Assembly (NCBI GenBank): GCA_913040905.1
Contig: CAJWIC010000059.1
Location: 1-7,684 of the forward strand
From: an uncultured Synechococcus sp.
GTDB lineage: Bacteria > Cyanobacteriota > Cyanobacteriia > PCC-6307 > Cyanobiaceae
Direction: 5' to 3'
Length of the DNA stretch: 7,684 bases
The position numbers and the translations under genes are program-made. The notes beneath the pieces were generated by a model. The model saw nothing but the letters and a program-made list of their open reading frames with translations. It was not told where the DNA came from and did not search any database. Shown in pieces: positions 1-7,163 of this stretch. Within the stretch, counting starts at the first letter, position 1. Each line of letters begins with the position of its first letter.

Positions 1-708
1 GAATTGTGTGATGTCTTCAGCCGCATCCGGGATGATCGCGAGATCGGCGTGGTGCTGTTCACCGGTGTGGGCCCAGCTGCCGATGGTGGTTTCGCCTTCT
101 GCTCAGGCGGCGATCAGGGCGTGCGTGGCGACGGCGGCTATGTCGGTGATGACGGCCTCCCACGCCTCAACGTGCTGGATCTGCAGCGGATCATTCGCAG
201 TCTTCCCAAGGTGGTGATCGCTCTGGTGGCTGGATACGCCATGGGTGGAGGCCAGGTGCTGCATCTGCTCTGTGACCTGAGCCTGGCGGCGGACAATGCC
301 GTCTTCGGTCAGACCGGCCCGAAGGTGGGCAGCTTCGATGGCGGTTTCGGCGCCGGTTACCTGGCCCGGGTGGTGGGGCAGCGCAAGGCCCGTGAGATCT
401 GGTTCCTCTGCCGCCGCTATGGCGCCGAGGAAGCCCTGCGGATGGGATTGGTTAACGGCGTGGTTCCCCTCGATCAACTGCAGACTGAGGGGGTGCGGAT
501 GGCGCGGGAGGTGCTGCAGCACAGTCCCACGGCGATCCGCTGCCTCAAGGCGGCGTTCAACGCCGAAACCGATGGACTGGCGGGTATTCAGGAGCTGGCG
601 GGGCACGCCACCCACCTCTTCTATCGGACCGAGGAAGCGCTGGAGGGCCGCAACGCCTTTCTCGAGAAACGGTCCCCTGACTTCTCCGAGACAGGCTGGT
701 TACCTTGA
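1..708 (+). CDS. menB: 1,4-dihydroxy-2-naphthoyl-CoA synthase (MenB), 3' part
   Basis: MenB closes the second ring of the naphthoquinone by Dieckmann-type cyclisation of o-succinylbenzoyl-CoA. In cyanobacteria the product feeds phylloquinone, the A1 electron carrier of photosystem I; the enzyme is cytosolic. The frame is open from base 1 and the 5' end lies outside the window: 235 residues are present and roughly 45-60 N-terminal residues should be missing. Crotonase-fold signatures are clear: FCSGGDQ (33-39), [12 protein letters not shown] (78-89, oxyanion-hole region), [14 protein letters not shown] (102-115) and [10 protein letters not shown] (131-140). The QTG motif is the type I MenB signature, which binds bicarbonate as catalytic base. 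The C-terminal segment [18 protein letters not shown] and the ending [12 protein letters not shown] also match the family closely. The stop is 4 nt before the next ATG. menD would be a usual upstream neighbour but is not visible here. Confidence 0.97.
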   Translation, partial: ELCDVFSRIRDDREIGVVLFTGVGPAADGGFAFCSGGDQGVRGDGGYVGDDGLPRLNVLDLQRIIRSLPKVVIALVAGYAMGGGQVLHLLCDLSLAADNAVFGQTGPKVGSFDGGFGAGYLARVVGQRKAREIWFLCRRYGAEEALRMGLVNGVVPLDQLQTEGVRMAREVLQHSPTAIRCLKAAFNAETDGLAGIQELAGHATHLFYRTEEALEGRNAFLEKRSPDFSETGWLP

Positions 709-712
709 GCCC

Positions 713-1258
713 ATGCTTCCGATCAACCTCCCAGAACCCTTGCCGCTTCTGCAGGCGGCCTCGATGGATTCGGTGATGGAAGCTCTGGCGTCGCTGCCGG
801 CTGAACTGCGCAACAAGCCGAAGCGGCACATCGTTTTATTGCGGGGCCGGCGGCGTCTGCTGCTCCTGGAGAACGGCAGCCTGAGGCTCGCTTTTCCCGT
901 GGCCACGGGGATGCCCGGCTGGGAGACCCCCACCGGCAGCTTCGCGGTGTTTGAGAAGATCGATCAACCCGTCTGGGTGCATCCCGTGACCGGCGAGCGG
1001 GTGGAGGAGCAGGGGCCAGACAACCCTCTGGGTAGCCACTGGATTGCCTTTCATCGTGACTGCCTCGGTCGCGACGCCCATGACGGTGATCAATGGATCA
1101 CGATCAAAGGCTGCACCACCACCGGTTTTCACGGCACCCCCCATCGCTGGACTGTGGGCCGTGCCATCTCCCATGGCTGCGTGCGTCTTTACAACGAGGA
1201 TGTGCGCAGTCTTTATGGCCAGGTGAAGCTCGGGACTGCGGTGACCGTGCTGCCCTGA
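713..1258 (+). CDS. L,D-transpeptidase, YkuD catalytic domain
   Basis: A 181-residue YkuD-family protein. Family members are cysteine transpeptidases that form 3-3 crosslinks in peptidoglycan or attach proteins to it. The catalytic signature is complete: H140 in GFHGTP and C156 in [13 protein letters not shown], spaced as in the family HX(14-17)[ST]HGC motif. The core begins around residue 38 ([17 protein letters not shown]), with [14 protein letters not shown] (65-78) typical of the first part of the fold. The ATG at 713 lies 4 nt after the menB stop, implying co-transcription. M18 (ATG at 764) is a possible later start. No signal peptide or membrane segment is visible at either start. This is odd for an enzyme expected in the periplasm, and the frame upstream only overlaps menB. 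Family assignment is firm; the precise substrate and start are not. Confidence 0.92.
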   Translation: MLPINLPEPLPLLQAASMDSVMEALASLPAELRNKPKRHIVLLRGRRRLLLLENGSLRLAFPVATGMPGWETPTGSFAVFEKIDQPVWVHPVTGERVEEQGPDNPLGSHWIAFHRDCLGRDAHDGDQWITIKGCTTTGFHGTPHRWTVGRAISHGCVRLYNEDVRSLYGQVKLGTAVTVLP

Positions 1259-1282
1259 GCCGGCAGATCGTCGAATTCCCCC

Positions 1283-1288
1283 TAAAGT
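1283..1288 (+). promoter_or_regulatory. possible -10 element for glgA
   Basis: The sequence TAAAGT sits in the 55-nt gap between the transpeptidase stop and the glgA ATG and would give a leader of about 20 nt. No good -35 hexamer lies 16-18 nt upstream, which is common for cyanobacterial promoters but weakens the call. glgA could equally be read through from menB. Confidence 0.3.
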
Positions 1289-1313
1289 CGCCGCGCCATC
1301 GCCGATTTCATCC

Positions 1314-2855
1314 ATGCGCATCCTCTTCGCTGCCGCGGAATGCGCCCCGATGATCAAGGTCGGCGGCATGGGAGATGTGGTGGGGTCTCTGCCACCGGCC
1401 CTGGCACGACTGGGCCACGACGTTCGGCTGATCATGCCCGGCTACTCCAAGCTCTGGAGCAAGCTGACGATCTCCGAAGAACCGATCTGGCGCGCCCAGA
1501 CCATGGGCACGGAATTCGCCGTCTACGAGACCAAGCATCCCAGCAACGGGATGACGATTTATCTGGTGGGGCATCCGGTATTCGATCCCGAGCGGATCTA
1601 TGGCGGTGAGGATGAGGATTGGCGTTTCACATTTTTCGCCAGCGCCGCCGCTGAATTCGCCTGGAACGTCTGGAAGCCGCAGGTGCTGCACTGTCATGAC
1701 TGGCACACCGGCATGATTCCGGTCTGGATGCATCAGGACCCCGAGATCAGCACGGTCTTCACCATTCACAACCTCAAATATCAGGGCCCCTGGCGCTGGA
1801 AGCTGGATCGCATCACCTGGTGTCCCTGGTACATGCAGGGCGACCACACCATGGCGGCAGCGCTGCTCTACGCCGACCGGGTCAACGCTGTGTCTCCCAC
1901 CTATTCCGAGGAAATTCGCACAGCGGAATACGGCGAAAAGCTGGATGGTCTGCTGAATTTCGTTTCAGGCAAGCTGCGCGGCATCCTCAACGGCATCGAC
2001 CTCGACGCCTGGGATCCAGAGACCGACAGGGCGTTGCCGGCCACCTTCAGCGCCGATGACCTCTCCGGAAAAGCGGTCTGCAAACGGGTGCTGCAGGAGC
2101 GCATGGGCCTGGAGGTTCGTGATGACGCTTTTGTGCTCGGCATGGTGAGCCGATTGGTGGATCAGAAGGGCGTTGATCTGCTTCTCCAGGTTGCAGACCG
2201 TCTGCTCGCTTACACCGACACCCAGATCGTGGTGCTCGGCACCGGAGACCGTGGCCTGGAATCAGGCCTGTGGCAGCTGGCTTCTCGCCATGCCGGCCGT
2301 TGCGCCGTCTTCCTTACCTACGACGACGATCTCTCCCGCCTGATTTACGCCGGCAGTGACGCCTTCCTGATGCCCAGCCGTTTCGAGCCGTGCGGCATCA
2401 GCCAGTTGTATGCCATGCGCTATGGCTCGGTGCCCGTGGTGCGCAAGGTGGGCGGACTGGTGGACACCGTTCCCCCTCACAACCCCGCCGAGGCCAGTGG
2501 CACCGGTTTCTGTTTCGATCGCTTTGAGCCGGTGGACTTCTACACCGCATTGGTGCGTGCCTGGGAGGCCTACCGCCATCGCGACAGCTGGCAGACGTTG
2601 CAGAAGCGCGGCATGCAGCAGGACTACAGCTGGGATCGCTCCGCCATTGACTACGACGCCATGTACCGAGATGTCTGCGGTCTGAAGGAACCCACCCCCG
2701 ATGCAGCGATGGTGGAACAGTTCTCCCAGGGACAGGCCGCCGATCCCTCCCGGTCTGAGGATGATGGGCAGGACGCGGCTCTTGCGGCGGTCACTGCACC
2801 GTCCGGCCCCAGCCGCAATCCCCTCAATCGTCTCTTCGGCCGCAGGGCCGGCTGA
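1314..2855 (+). CDS. glgA: glycogen synthase (ADP-glucose: alpha-1,4-glucan glucosyltransferase)
   Basis: GlgA extends the alpha-1,4-glucan chain of glycogen from ADP-glucose, the main carbon store of cyanobacteria, in the cytosol. The 513-residue product has the GT5 two-domain layout. The N-terminal Rossmann domain opens with [18 protein letters not shown], where K15 of the KxGG motif binds ADP-glucose. [11 protein letters not shown] follows, and the C-terminal domain begins near [17 protein letters not shown]. The retaining-glycosyltransferase motif [13 protein letters not shown] is at 356-368, with catalytic-site E358, followed by [11 protein letters not shown]. The synthase fold should end near residue 458. 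About 50 further residues, rich in A, S, D, P and G, form a tail absent from the roughly 477-residue E. coli enzyme and probably disordered. The ATG at 1314 starts exactly where the family starts; there is no clear Shine-Dalgarno sequence. The stop is 2 nt before the next gene. Confidence 0.97.
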   Translation: MRILFAAAECAPMIKVGGMGDVVGSLPPALARLGHDVRLIMPGYSKLWSKLTISEEPIWRAQTMGTEFAVYETKHPSNGMTIYLVGHPVFDPERIYGGEDEDWRFTFFASAAAEFAWNVWKPQVLHCHDWHTGMIPVWMHQDPEISTVFTIHNLKYQGPWRWKLDRITWCPWYMQGDHTMAAALLYADRVNAVSPTYSEEIRTAEYGEKLDGLLNFVSGKLRGILNGIDLDAWDPETDRALPATFSADDLSGKAVCKRVLQERMGLEVRDDAFVLGMVSRLVDQKGVDLLLQVADRLLAYTDTQIVVLGTGDRGLESGLWQLASRHAGRCAVFLTYDDDLSRLIYAGSDAFLMPSRFEPCGISQLYAMRYGSVPVVRKVGGLVDTVPPHNPAEASGTGFCFDRFEPVDFYTALVRAWEAYRHRDSWQTLQKRGMQQDYSWDRSAIDYDAMYRDVCGLKEPTPDAAMVEQFSQGQAADPSRSEDDGQDAALAAVTAPSGPSRNPLNRLFGRRAG

Positions 2856-2857
2856 TC

Positions 2858-3511
2858 TTGCCCAACCTTCCGGCGCCCTACGTCAGCCCCTGGAAAGAGT
2901 TCGCCCGCAATCTGCGGGCTCTCTGGGCTGATCTGGGTCTGCGGGGCCGGGAGCTCTGGCGCCGCAACCGCGAGGGGGACCTCTCCATTCCGGCGTTCTG
3001 GCCGGAAGAACTTGCGGCATGGTTCTGGCCTGCCGTTGTTGCCCTGGTGTTGGCTGCCCTGGTGGCAATCGCCATCGTGATCAAAGCCACCCCAAGGCAG
3101 CAGGCCAGCTCCCCTCCGCCGCCACCGGTTCCGATCCGCGAGTTGCCGGCCCCTGATCCGATGCCCGTGGACGAGGAACCCGTGGTGATACTCCCTGAAC
3201 CGGATCCGCCACCGCCACCGCTGCGCATTGATCCGCTGCTGGAGTTGTTTCTGGATGGTTCGGCGCCGGATGGTCTGTTGCAGTCGGCCCAGCCCGATGG
3301 GACGACCAACCGCCTGCTGATTCTTCTCTCCGAAAGCTGGTGGGGACTGCAGGATTCCCGTCGTCAGGAGCTGGCCCAGGCCTGGCAGACCCGCAGCACA
3401 GATCTGGGCTATGGCGAGTTGCTGTTGTTGGGTCGCGACGATCAACTGATCGGACGGTCAGCCCGGGTTGGCAGCGGCATGATCCTGTTCAACCATCCGG
3501 CACCGGCATGA
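2858..3511 (+). CDS. hypothetical single-pass membrane protein with proline-rich linker
   Basis: I do not recognise a named family. The 217-residue product has a basic, Trp/Arg-rich N-terminus (about 1-45), one strong membrane helix (about 54-75, AWFWPAVVALVLAALVAIAI), a proline-rich stretch (about 85-121, with runs of PPPPP) and a C-terminal domain of about 95 residues (IDPLLELFLDGSAPDG to the end). The basic N-terminus suggests a cytoplasmic N-terminus and a C-terminal domain reached through the linker in the periplasm or lumen, a TonB-like layout but without a recognisable TonB domain. The start is TTG at 2858, 2 nt after the glgA stop; no in-frame ATG is near, so the start is uncertain. 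The stop overlaps the murF ATG (ATGA), implying translational coupling. Its position suggests, but does not prove, an envelope role. Confidence 0.85.
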   Translation: MPNLPAPYVSPWKEFARNLRALWADLGLRGRELWRRNREGDLSIPAFWPEELAAWFWPAVVALVLAALVAIAIVIKATPRQQASSPPPPPVPIRELPAPDPMPVDEEPVVILPEPDPPPPPLRIDPLLELFLDGSAPDGLLQSAQPDGTTNRLLILLSESWWGLQDSRRQELAQAWQTRSTDLGYGELLLLGRDDQLIGRSARVGSGMILFNHPAPA

Positions 3512-4857
3512 CCCTGCGGATCCAGCAGCTGATCGATCTTTGGGGGCAACCGCAGGGCCCTCTCGTCCCTCCGGAACAGGCCATCGGGCCGGTCTGCACC
3601 GATAGCCGCCGTCTCACCCCTGGCAGCTTCTTTGTTCCCCTGGTGGGGGAACGCTTCGATGGTCATTGCTTTCTTGAGCAGCTGCCGGCTTTAGGGGGGC
3701 AGGGTGCTGTGGTGTCGATGGACTGGACAGCACCGCTGCCCGATGGGCTTCTCCACTGGCGGGTGGACGACACCACGGCGGCTTACCAGCAACTGGCGTT
3801 GTTGCATCGCCGTCAGCTCGCTCTGCCCCTGGTGGCGGTCACCGGTTCCGCCGGCAAGACCACAACCCGAGAGTTGATTCGGTCTGTTCTGGCACCCCTG
3901 GGAGCCATTCGTGCCAGTGAAGCCAACAACAACAATGACGTCGGTGTCCCCCTCACCGTGTTGGGGGCGAAGGCTGACGATTCCGTCCTCGTCATCGAGA
4001 TGGGTATGCGCGGTCCGGGCGAGATCGCCCGCTTGTCCCGCTGCACCGAACCGGATGTGGCTGTGATCACCAACATCGGCACGGCCCACATCGGACGGTT
4101 GGGAAGCCGCGAGGCCATCGCCGCCGCCAAGTGTGAGATCACGGCCGCGCTCAATCCACAGGGGGTGGTGGTGATCCCCGCCGGTGACCCGTTGCTGGAG
4201 CAGGCTCTCGCTGCTGTCTGGCACGGCCAGGTGCTGAGGGTGCGCTTGGACGACGACCCGGATATCAATGCCGACCTGATCGGCGTCATCGAGGACGAGC
4301 GTCTCCTGCTGGACGGCGTGTCGATCCCCATGCCGCTGGACGGTCGTCACAACGCCCGCAATCTGCTGCTCGCCCTGGCGGTGGGGGCCCATCTGGGGGT
4401 TGAGCCGGCGACCGCTGCGCAGCTGCAGGTGAATGTTCCTGGCGGCCGCAACCGACGCCTGCAGCAGGGGGGACTCACGCTGCTCGATGAGACCTACAAC
4501 GCCTCGCCCGAGGCGGTGCTGGCGGCTCTAGACCTTCTCGCTGATCAGCCGGGCCGTCGCTTCGCAGTGTTGGGCACCATGCTGGAGTTGGGGGAGCGCA
4601 GCGTTGACCTTCACCGGGCGGTGGCCGCCAGGGCTGCTGCACTCAAGCTCGATGGTCTGGTGCTGGTGGATGGCAGTGATGCCGGCCAGGCGATGGCTGA
4701 GGTTGCTTCCGGTCTGAATCGCCTGGCTTTGGTGGCAACGCCCGAGGCCGCAGCTGAGCCCTTGGGTCAGTGGCTTCAGGCTGGTGATGTGGTGCTGCTC
4801 AAGGCCAGTCGCGGTGTTGCCCTGGAGCGGTTGATCCCCCTGCTGCCTTCGGTTTAG
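3508..4857 (+). CDS. murF: UDP-N-acetylmuramoyl-tripeptide--D-alanyl-D-alanine ligase (MurF)
   Basis: MurF uses ATP to add D-Ala-D-Ala to UDP-MurNAc-tripeptide, the last cytoplasmic step of the peptidoglycan precursor. The 449-residue product has the three Mur ligase domains. The N-terminal UMAG-binding domain (about 1-105) contains [20 protein letters not shown] (29-48). The central ATPase domain has the P-loop [13 protein letters not shown] (111-123), [11 protein letters not shown] (140-150), [10 protein letters not shown] (164-173), TNIGTAHI (188-195) and K208 in AAAKCEIT, the lysine normally carbamylated to hold Mg2+. The C-terminal domain starts near PGGRNRRL (311-318) and contains [11 protein letters not shown] with D327. 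Length is normal for the family. The ATG at 3508 overlaps the upstream stop by ATGA. The first residues, [12 protein letters not shown], match the family start. The stop TAG overlaps the convergent glmU stop. Confidence 0.97.
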   Translation: MTLRIQQLIDLWGQPQGPLVPPEQAIGPVCTDSRRLTPGSFFVPLVGERFDGHCFLEQLPALGGQGAVVSMDWTAPLPDGLLHWRVDDTTAAYQQLALLHRRQLALPLVAVTGSAGKTTTRELIRSVLAPLGAIRASEANNNNDVGVPLTVLGAKADDSVLVIEMGMRGPGEIARLSRCTEPDVAVITNIGTAHIGRLGSREAIAAAKCEITAALNPQGVVVIPAGDPLLEQALAAVWHGQVLRVRLDDDPDINADLIGVIEDERLLLDGVSIPMPLDGRHNARNLLLALAVGAHLGVEPATAAQLQVNVPGGRNRRLQQGGLTLLDETYNASPEAVLAALDLLADQPGRRFAVLGTMLELGERSVDLHRAVAARAAALKLDGLVLVDGSDAGQAMAEVASGLNRLALVATPEAAAEPLGQWLQAGDVVLLKASRGVALERLIPLLPSV

Positions 4858-6206
4858 ACCGAACGGTCTGCCCAGCCCTCCTTGCTCAACTGCCGTGCGC
4901 GACTGATGGCCAGGGCGCCATCAGGCACATCCTTGGTGATCGTTGAACCCGCTCCAACCGTCACCTTGGTCCCCAGGGTGACGGGGGCCACCAGCACCGA
5001 ATTGGCGCCGGTCTTGCTGCCGTCGCCGATCACCGTGCGGTGTTTCCGTACACCGTCGTAATTGGCTGTGATCGTGCCGGCTCCCACATTGACGTTTTCA
5101 CCGAGGCTGGCATCGCCGATGTAGCTGAGGTGGTTCACCTTGGTGCCGGCTCCCAGCTGGCTCTTCTTCACCTCCACAAAGTTGCCGATCCGGCAGCCAT
5201 CGCCCACATCCGCGGCGGGACGCAGGTGCGCGAAGGGGCCGATGGCGACGCCGTTCCCCACCGTTGCCTCCCGAACAACGGAATGCAGCACGGTGACGTC
5301 ATTGCCAAGTTCGGCGTCCTCCAGCAGGCTGCCGGGGCCAAGGCGGCAGTTGTCGCCGATCCGACAGGTACCGCGCAGATGGGTCTGTGGTTCGATCACC
5401 ACATCACGACCGAATCGGCAGTCTTCGCTGAGGGTGCAGCTGCTGGGATCGATGAAGGTGACGCCCTCCGCCATCCAGTGGGCACGCAGGCGCTGCTGCA
5501 GCACCGCTTCACACTGGGCGAGCTGCTGGCGGTTGTTGATGCCGTTCACTTCGTCGGGATCGGCGACTTCCACATGCATGGCCAGCGGCAGCATCGCCAC
5601 GGTGTCTGTCAGGTAGAGCTCCCCTTGATCGTTGTCGGTGCTCAGTTTCGGCAGCACCTCCGCCAGGGCCCGCCAGTTGAAGCAGTAGATGCCGGCGTTG
5701 GTGAGATTGTTGCTCCGCTGCTCGTCCGAACAGTCGCGATGTTCAACGATGCCGCTCACCTTGCCCTCGCCATCGGCAAACACCCGGCCGTAGCCCGTCG
5801 GGTTTTCCAGCCGAGCTGTGAGCAGCGTCACATCCGCACCGCTGCTCCGATGACGGCTCACAAGGGAATCAATCGTCTCGGCCCGCAGCAGCGGCACATC
5901 ACCGTTAAGCACCAGCAATTCACCCTCAAACCCTTCCATCACCGGCAGCAGCTGCTGTACCGCATGGCCGGTACCGTTCTGGGGTTGTTGCAGCACAAAT
6001 TCCAGTCCGCCGATGGCTGACAGCTGCTCCTCCACCCGTTCGGCCTGATGCCCCACGATCAGCAGGCGTCGTTCCGGCTGCAGGTTGGCGGCACTGGCGA
6101 GCACCCGTTCCACGAGGGTGGCGCCGGCCAAGGGCTGCAGCACCTTGGGCAGGGCGCTCTTCATCCGGGTGCCCTTTCCAGCGGCCAAAACGGCAACGGC
6201 AAGCAT
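4854..6206 (-). CDS. glmU: bifunctional GlmU: GlcN-1-P acetyltransferase / GlcNAc-1-P uridylyltransferase
   Basis: GlmU makes UDP-GlcNAc, the precursor of peptidoglycan and lipid A, in two steps: acetylation of glucosamine-1-phosphate by acetyl-CoA, then uridylyl transfer from UTP. The 450-residue product shows both domains. The N-terminal pyrophosphorylase domain has LAAGKGTRM (7-15), QPQNGTGHA (74-82) and NGDVPL (101-106). The C-terminal left-handed beta-helix has hexapeptide repeats from about residue 250, catalytic-type H359 in NHLSYIGD, and the acceptor-loop motif [17 protein letters not shown] chose ATG at 6206 because [12 protein letters not shown] is the usual family start. ATG at 6215, three codons upstream, is also possible; neither has a clear ribosome-binding site. 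The gene converges on murF with a 4-nt overlap of stop codons, so it is transcribed separately from its own promoter. Confidence 0.97.
   Translation of the reverse strand: MLAVAVLAAGKGTRMKSALPKVLQPLAGATLVERVLASAANLQPERRLLIVGHQAERVEEQLSAIGGLEFVLQQPQNGTGHAVQQLLPVMEGFEGELLVLNGDVPLLRAETIDSLVSRHRSSGADVTLLTARLENPTGYGRVFADGEGKVSGIVEHRDCSDEQRSNNLTNAGIYCFNWRALAEVLPKLSTDNDQGELYLTDTVAMLPLAMHVEVADPDEVNGINNRQQLAQCEAVLQQRLRAHWMAEGVTFIDPSSCTLSEDCRFGRDVVIEPQTHLRGTCRIGDNCRLGPGSLLEDAELGNDVTVLHSVVREATVGNGVAIGPFAHLRPAADVGDGCRIGNFVEVKKSQLGAGTKVNHLSYIGDASLGENVNVGAGTITANYDGVRKHRTVIGDGSKTGANSVLVAPVTLGTKVTVGAGSTITKDVPDGALAISRARQLSKEGWADRSV
4856..4869. repeat. short inverted repeat at the murF/glmU convergent junction
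   Basis: AGACC-GAAC-GGTCT gives a 5-bp stem with a 4-nt loop (six pairs if drawn with two loop bases). It covers the end of murF and the last codons of glmU. No T-run follows on either strand, so it is at best a weak bidirectional hairpin and not a demonstrated terminator. Confidence 0.3.
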
Positions 6207-6285
6207 CTCGGACATCAACAAACCGGCCGGAATCTACCGGGCTTGGACCGCAGCGTCCCCTCGCCAGCGCCGCTGCCAGGCATTG

Positions 6286-6311
6286 GTTATACCCCCTATA
6301 AACGCCTGCAA
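6286..6311 (-). promoter_or_regulatory. possible glmU promoter
   Basis: On the minus strand TATAAC (complement of 6286-6291) is a good -10 hexamer about 80 nt upstream of the glmU ATG. A possible -35, TTGCAG (complement of 6306-6311), is only 14 nt away, which is short. The -10 lies within an inverted repeat, TTATA-CCCCC-TATAA (6287-6301), so a divergent -10 (TATAAA, 6297-6302) is also present on the plus strand. The choice rests on position and the hexamer alone. Confidence 0.35.
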
Positions 6312-6323
6312 TCATTGAGATCT

Positions 6324-6361
6324 TAGTCGTAGCAGGGGTTGACGGACTATCTACACGACTA
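6324..6361. repeat. inverted repeat between glmU and the integrase remnant
   Basis: TAGTCGT (6324-6330) is exactly complementary to ACGACTA (6355-6361). Allowing a 2-nt bulge on the right, the arms extend to nine pairs (TAGTCGTAG with CTAC-AC-GACTA). The 18-24 nt between them include TTGACG (6339-6344), a consensus-like -35 element. It could be an operator, a recombinase arm site or a weak hairpin; the sequence does not decide. Confidence 0.4.
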
Positions 6362-6376
6362 CCTACCAAGTAACTA

Positions 6377-6574
6377 GTGCCTCGTAAGACACGGCTGCTC
6401 CCTTATTTGCGGGAGACCAGGTCAGGACGACTGGAATATGTCCGACGCGTGCCCTCTGAGCTGCAGCAATACCTAGGAAATAGGCGCTACCTAACCCGTG
6501 TCCTGCCTGTTGAGAGCACAAACATGCGCGATCGAGCGGTCATTCGCTGTTCTGCTGTTGTGTCTGATGTCTGA
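6377..6574 (+). pseudogene. tyrosine recombinase (phage-type integrase), N-terminal remnant
   Basis: A 65-codon frame starting GTG at 6377, two codons behind an in-frame TAA. It reads like the extreme N-terminus of phage-type tyrosine integrases: PRKTRLLPYLRETRSGRLEYVRRVPSELQQYLG, with the typical (R)-x-Y-VRRVP-x-(D/E)L core, then a basic strand and NMRDRAVIRCSAVVSDV, which matches the helix where family members continue with a SAM-like core-binding domain. The frame ends at TGA 6572 and the following DNA is AT-rich with stops in this frame. The core-binding and catalytic domains (the R...HxxR...Y residues) are absent, so no recombinase activity is expected. Codon use and GC are intermediate between the core genes and the AT-rich DNA beyond. 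It is most likely a 3'-deleted relic of an element integrated next to glmU. The family call rests on pattern recognition over a short stretch. Confidence 0.6.
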
Positions 6575-6653
6575 TATTAGTTATTTTTTTTGTTCCACCA
6601 GCAACTCGGGTACAGAGGGTGTTAAAGGTGTCAAAAATTTTGTAGCATTTTTA

Positions 6654-6790
6654 GCGTCTCATAGGGCATTTTCCCTCAGGCAATAACTGCAAGAGTGTTG
6701 CTCCAAATACATCACAATATTTTTTTCAACTTTTTGGTGTCCTATGGGCAGTTTATGTACCCTAAATACATGGACACTGGCAATAGCTAC
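6654..6790 (+). repeat. weak imperfect direct repeats
   Basis: GGCAATAACTGC (6679-6690) and GGCAATAGCTAC (6779-6790) match at 10 of 12 positions exactly 100 nt apart. GCGTCTCATAGGGCA (6654-6668) resembles GGTGTCCTATGGGCA (6736-6750). AAATACAT occurs at 6705-6712 and 6764-6771. Order and spacing suggest a degenerate duplication, but in AT-rich DNA some of this could be chance. Confidence 0.3.
6737..6777. repeat. operator-like inverted repeat upstream of the 62-aa gene
   Basis: GTGTCC-T-ATG (6737-6746) pairs with CAT-GGACAC (6769-6777): nine complementary pairs with one bulged base. Inside it is a second pair, ATGTA/TACAT, separated by CCCTAAA. It ends 43 nt before the ATG at 6821, a suitable place for an operator. 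A possible -10, TACGAT (6788-6793), follows. Confidence 0.4.
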
Positions 6791-6820
6791 GATAAATAAG
6801 TGCAGGCTCAGGCTTTATTT

Positions 6821-7009
6821 ATGTCTCATTCACGAAAGAAAGTAAATGCCAAACCGCTTGATACGAAAGCAATGCGGGTAGCTGGTGATGATATTTATGT
6901 CGGTGGTGTTCGCTTCAAGAGAACTGTCTTGCCAAGTGCCACCGCTCCAAGCCCTCAACCCATCGAGGCGGAGGCTGACCAACTGTTTGATGAGTGGGAG
7001 GCGGAGTAA
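6821..7009 (+). CDS. small hypothetical protein, 62 aa
   Basis: I do not recognise this gene. The 62-residue product has a basic N-terminus (SHSRKKVNAKPLDTKAM), a short probable beta region (DDIYVGGVRFKRTVLP), a Pro/Ser/Ala linker (SATAPSPQP) and a strongly acidic end (EAEADQLFDEWEAE). That ordered charge pattern and the absence of rare codons suggest a real gene, not a chance frame. ATG at 6821 is preferred; a GTG at 6800 would add seven residues (MQAQALF). There is no clear Shine-Dalgarno sequence. It lies behind the inverted repeat at 6737-6777 with a possible -10, TACGAT. No membrane segment or signal peptide is visible. It may be cargo of the element marked by the integrase remnant. Confidence 0.5.
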   Translation: MSHSRKKVNAKPLDTKAMRVAGDDIYVGGVRFKRTVLPSATAPSPQPIEAEADQLFDEWEAE

Positions 7010-7014
7010 GACTA

Positions 7015-7140
7015 GTGATACAACAGCTGCTTATGAAGTGGTTCGTTCTGGTTATCTGTTGCCTAAAGAACAAACGATTGAGACGCCTGGTCGACCCCAG
7101 TGAATTAAAGATGAGCCTGGAGAATAAGCGCCTCCATTAA
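7015..7140 (+). CDS. possible small hydrophobic/basic peptide, 41 aa
   Basis: A GTG at 7015 lies 5 nt after the stop of the 62-aa gene and has GGAG (7003-7006) 8 nt upstream, a plausible ribosome-binding site. That GGAG is also part of the preceding gene's GAG/GCG/GAG codons, so it may be coincidental. The product would be IQQLLMKWFVLVICCLKN followed by KRLRRL and a polar end. A hydrophobic N-terminal stretch of about 14 residues is thus followed by a basic patch, a layout seen in small membrane-acting peptides. An internal ATG at 7033 would give 35 residues. A 6-bp hairpin follows directly after the TAA. Nothing identifies the function and the frame may be chance; a competing frame runs through the same DNA to 7103. 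Confidence 0.22.
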   Translation: MIQQLLMKWFVLVICCLKNKRLRRLVDPSELKMSLENKRLH

Positions 7141-7163
7141 ACGCACCCAGCTTATGAGTGCGT
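7141..7163 (+). terminator. short hairpin after the 41-codon frame
   Basis: ACGCAC (7141-7146) and GTGCGT (7158-7163) form a 6-bp stem with an 11-nt loop, beginning at the base after the TAA at 7138-7140. No T-run follows, so an intrinsic terminator is not shown; the position is the main argument. Confidence 0.2.

Larger units (their letters stand above)
6575..6820. other. AT-rich non-coding stretch
   Basis: No convincing gene on either strand. By eye it is much richer in A and T than the core genes, with runs of eight T (6584-6591) and seven T (6720-6726). A short stem AGGG-CATTTT-CCCT lies at 6663-6676. The segment separates the integrase stump from the next small gene and carries the repeats described separately. 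No tRNA-like cloverleaf or T-loop motif was seen that could mark an attachment site. Confidence 0.6.

Noticed and set aside
836..1435. Minus-strand frame across the transpeptidase and the glgA start
   Set aside because: Antisense shadow; it crosses an intergenic gap and has no protein-like features.
2651..3445. Long minus-strand frame over the end of glgA and the membrane-protein gene
   Set aside because: It spans two real genes on the other strand and the translation is Gln/Arg/Gly-rich with no recognisable motif.
5040..6020. Long open frame on the plus strand opposite glmU
   Set aside because: It is the antisense of a firmly identified gene in GC-rich DNA, where long antisense frames are common; its translation shows no domain.
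6498..6686. Alternative plus-strand frame overlapping the end of the integrase remnant
   Set aside because: It overlaps a better-supported frame, reads through a T-run and has no recognisable pattern. It does not restore the integrase sequence by frameshift.
6373..7017. ACTAGTG at 6373-6379 and 7011-7017 as attachment-site direct repeats
   Set aside because: Seven matching bases in several hundred is expected by chance and the flanks differ.
6885..7103. Alternative frame overlapping the 62-aa gene
   Set aside because: Its first half is the out-of-frame reading of the 62-aa gene; the last 30 residues alone give no identity.
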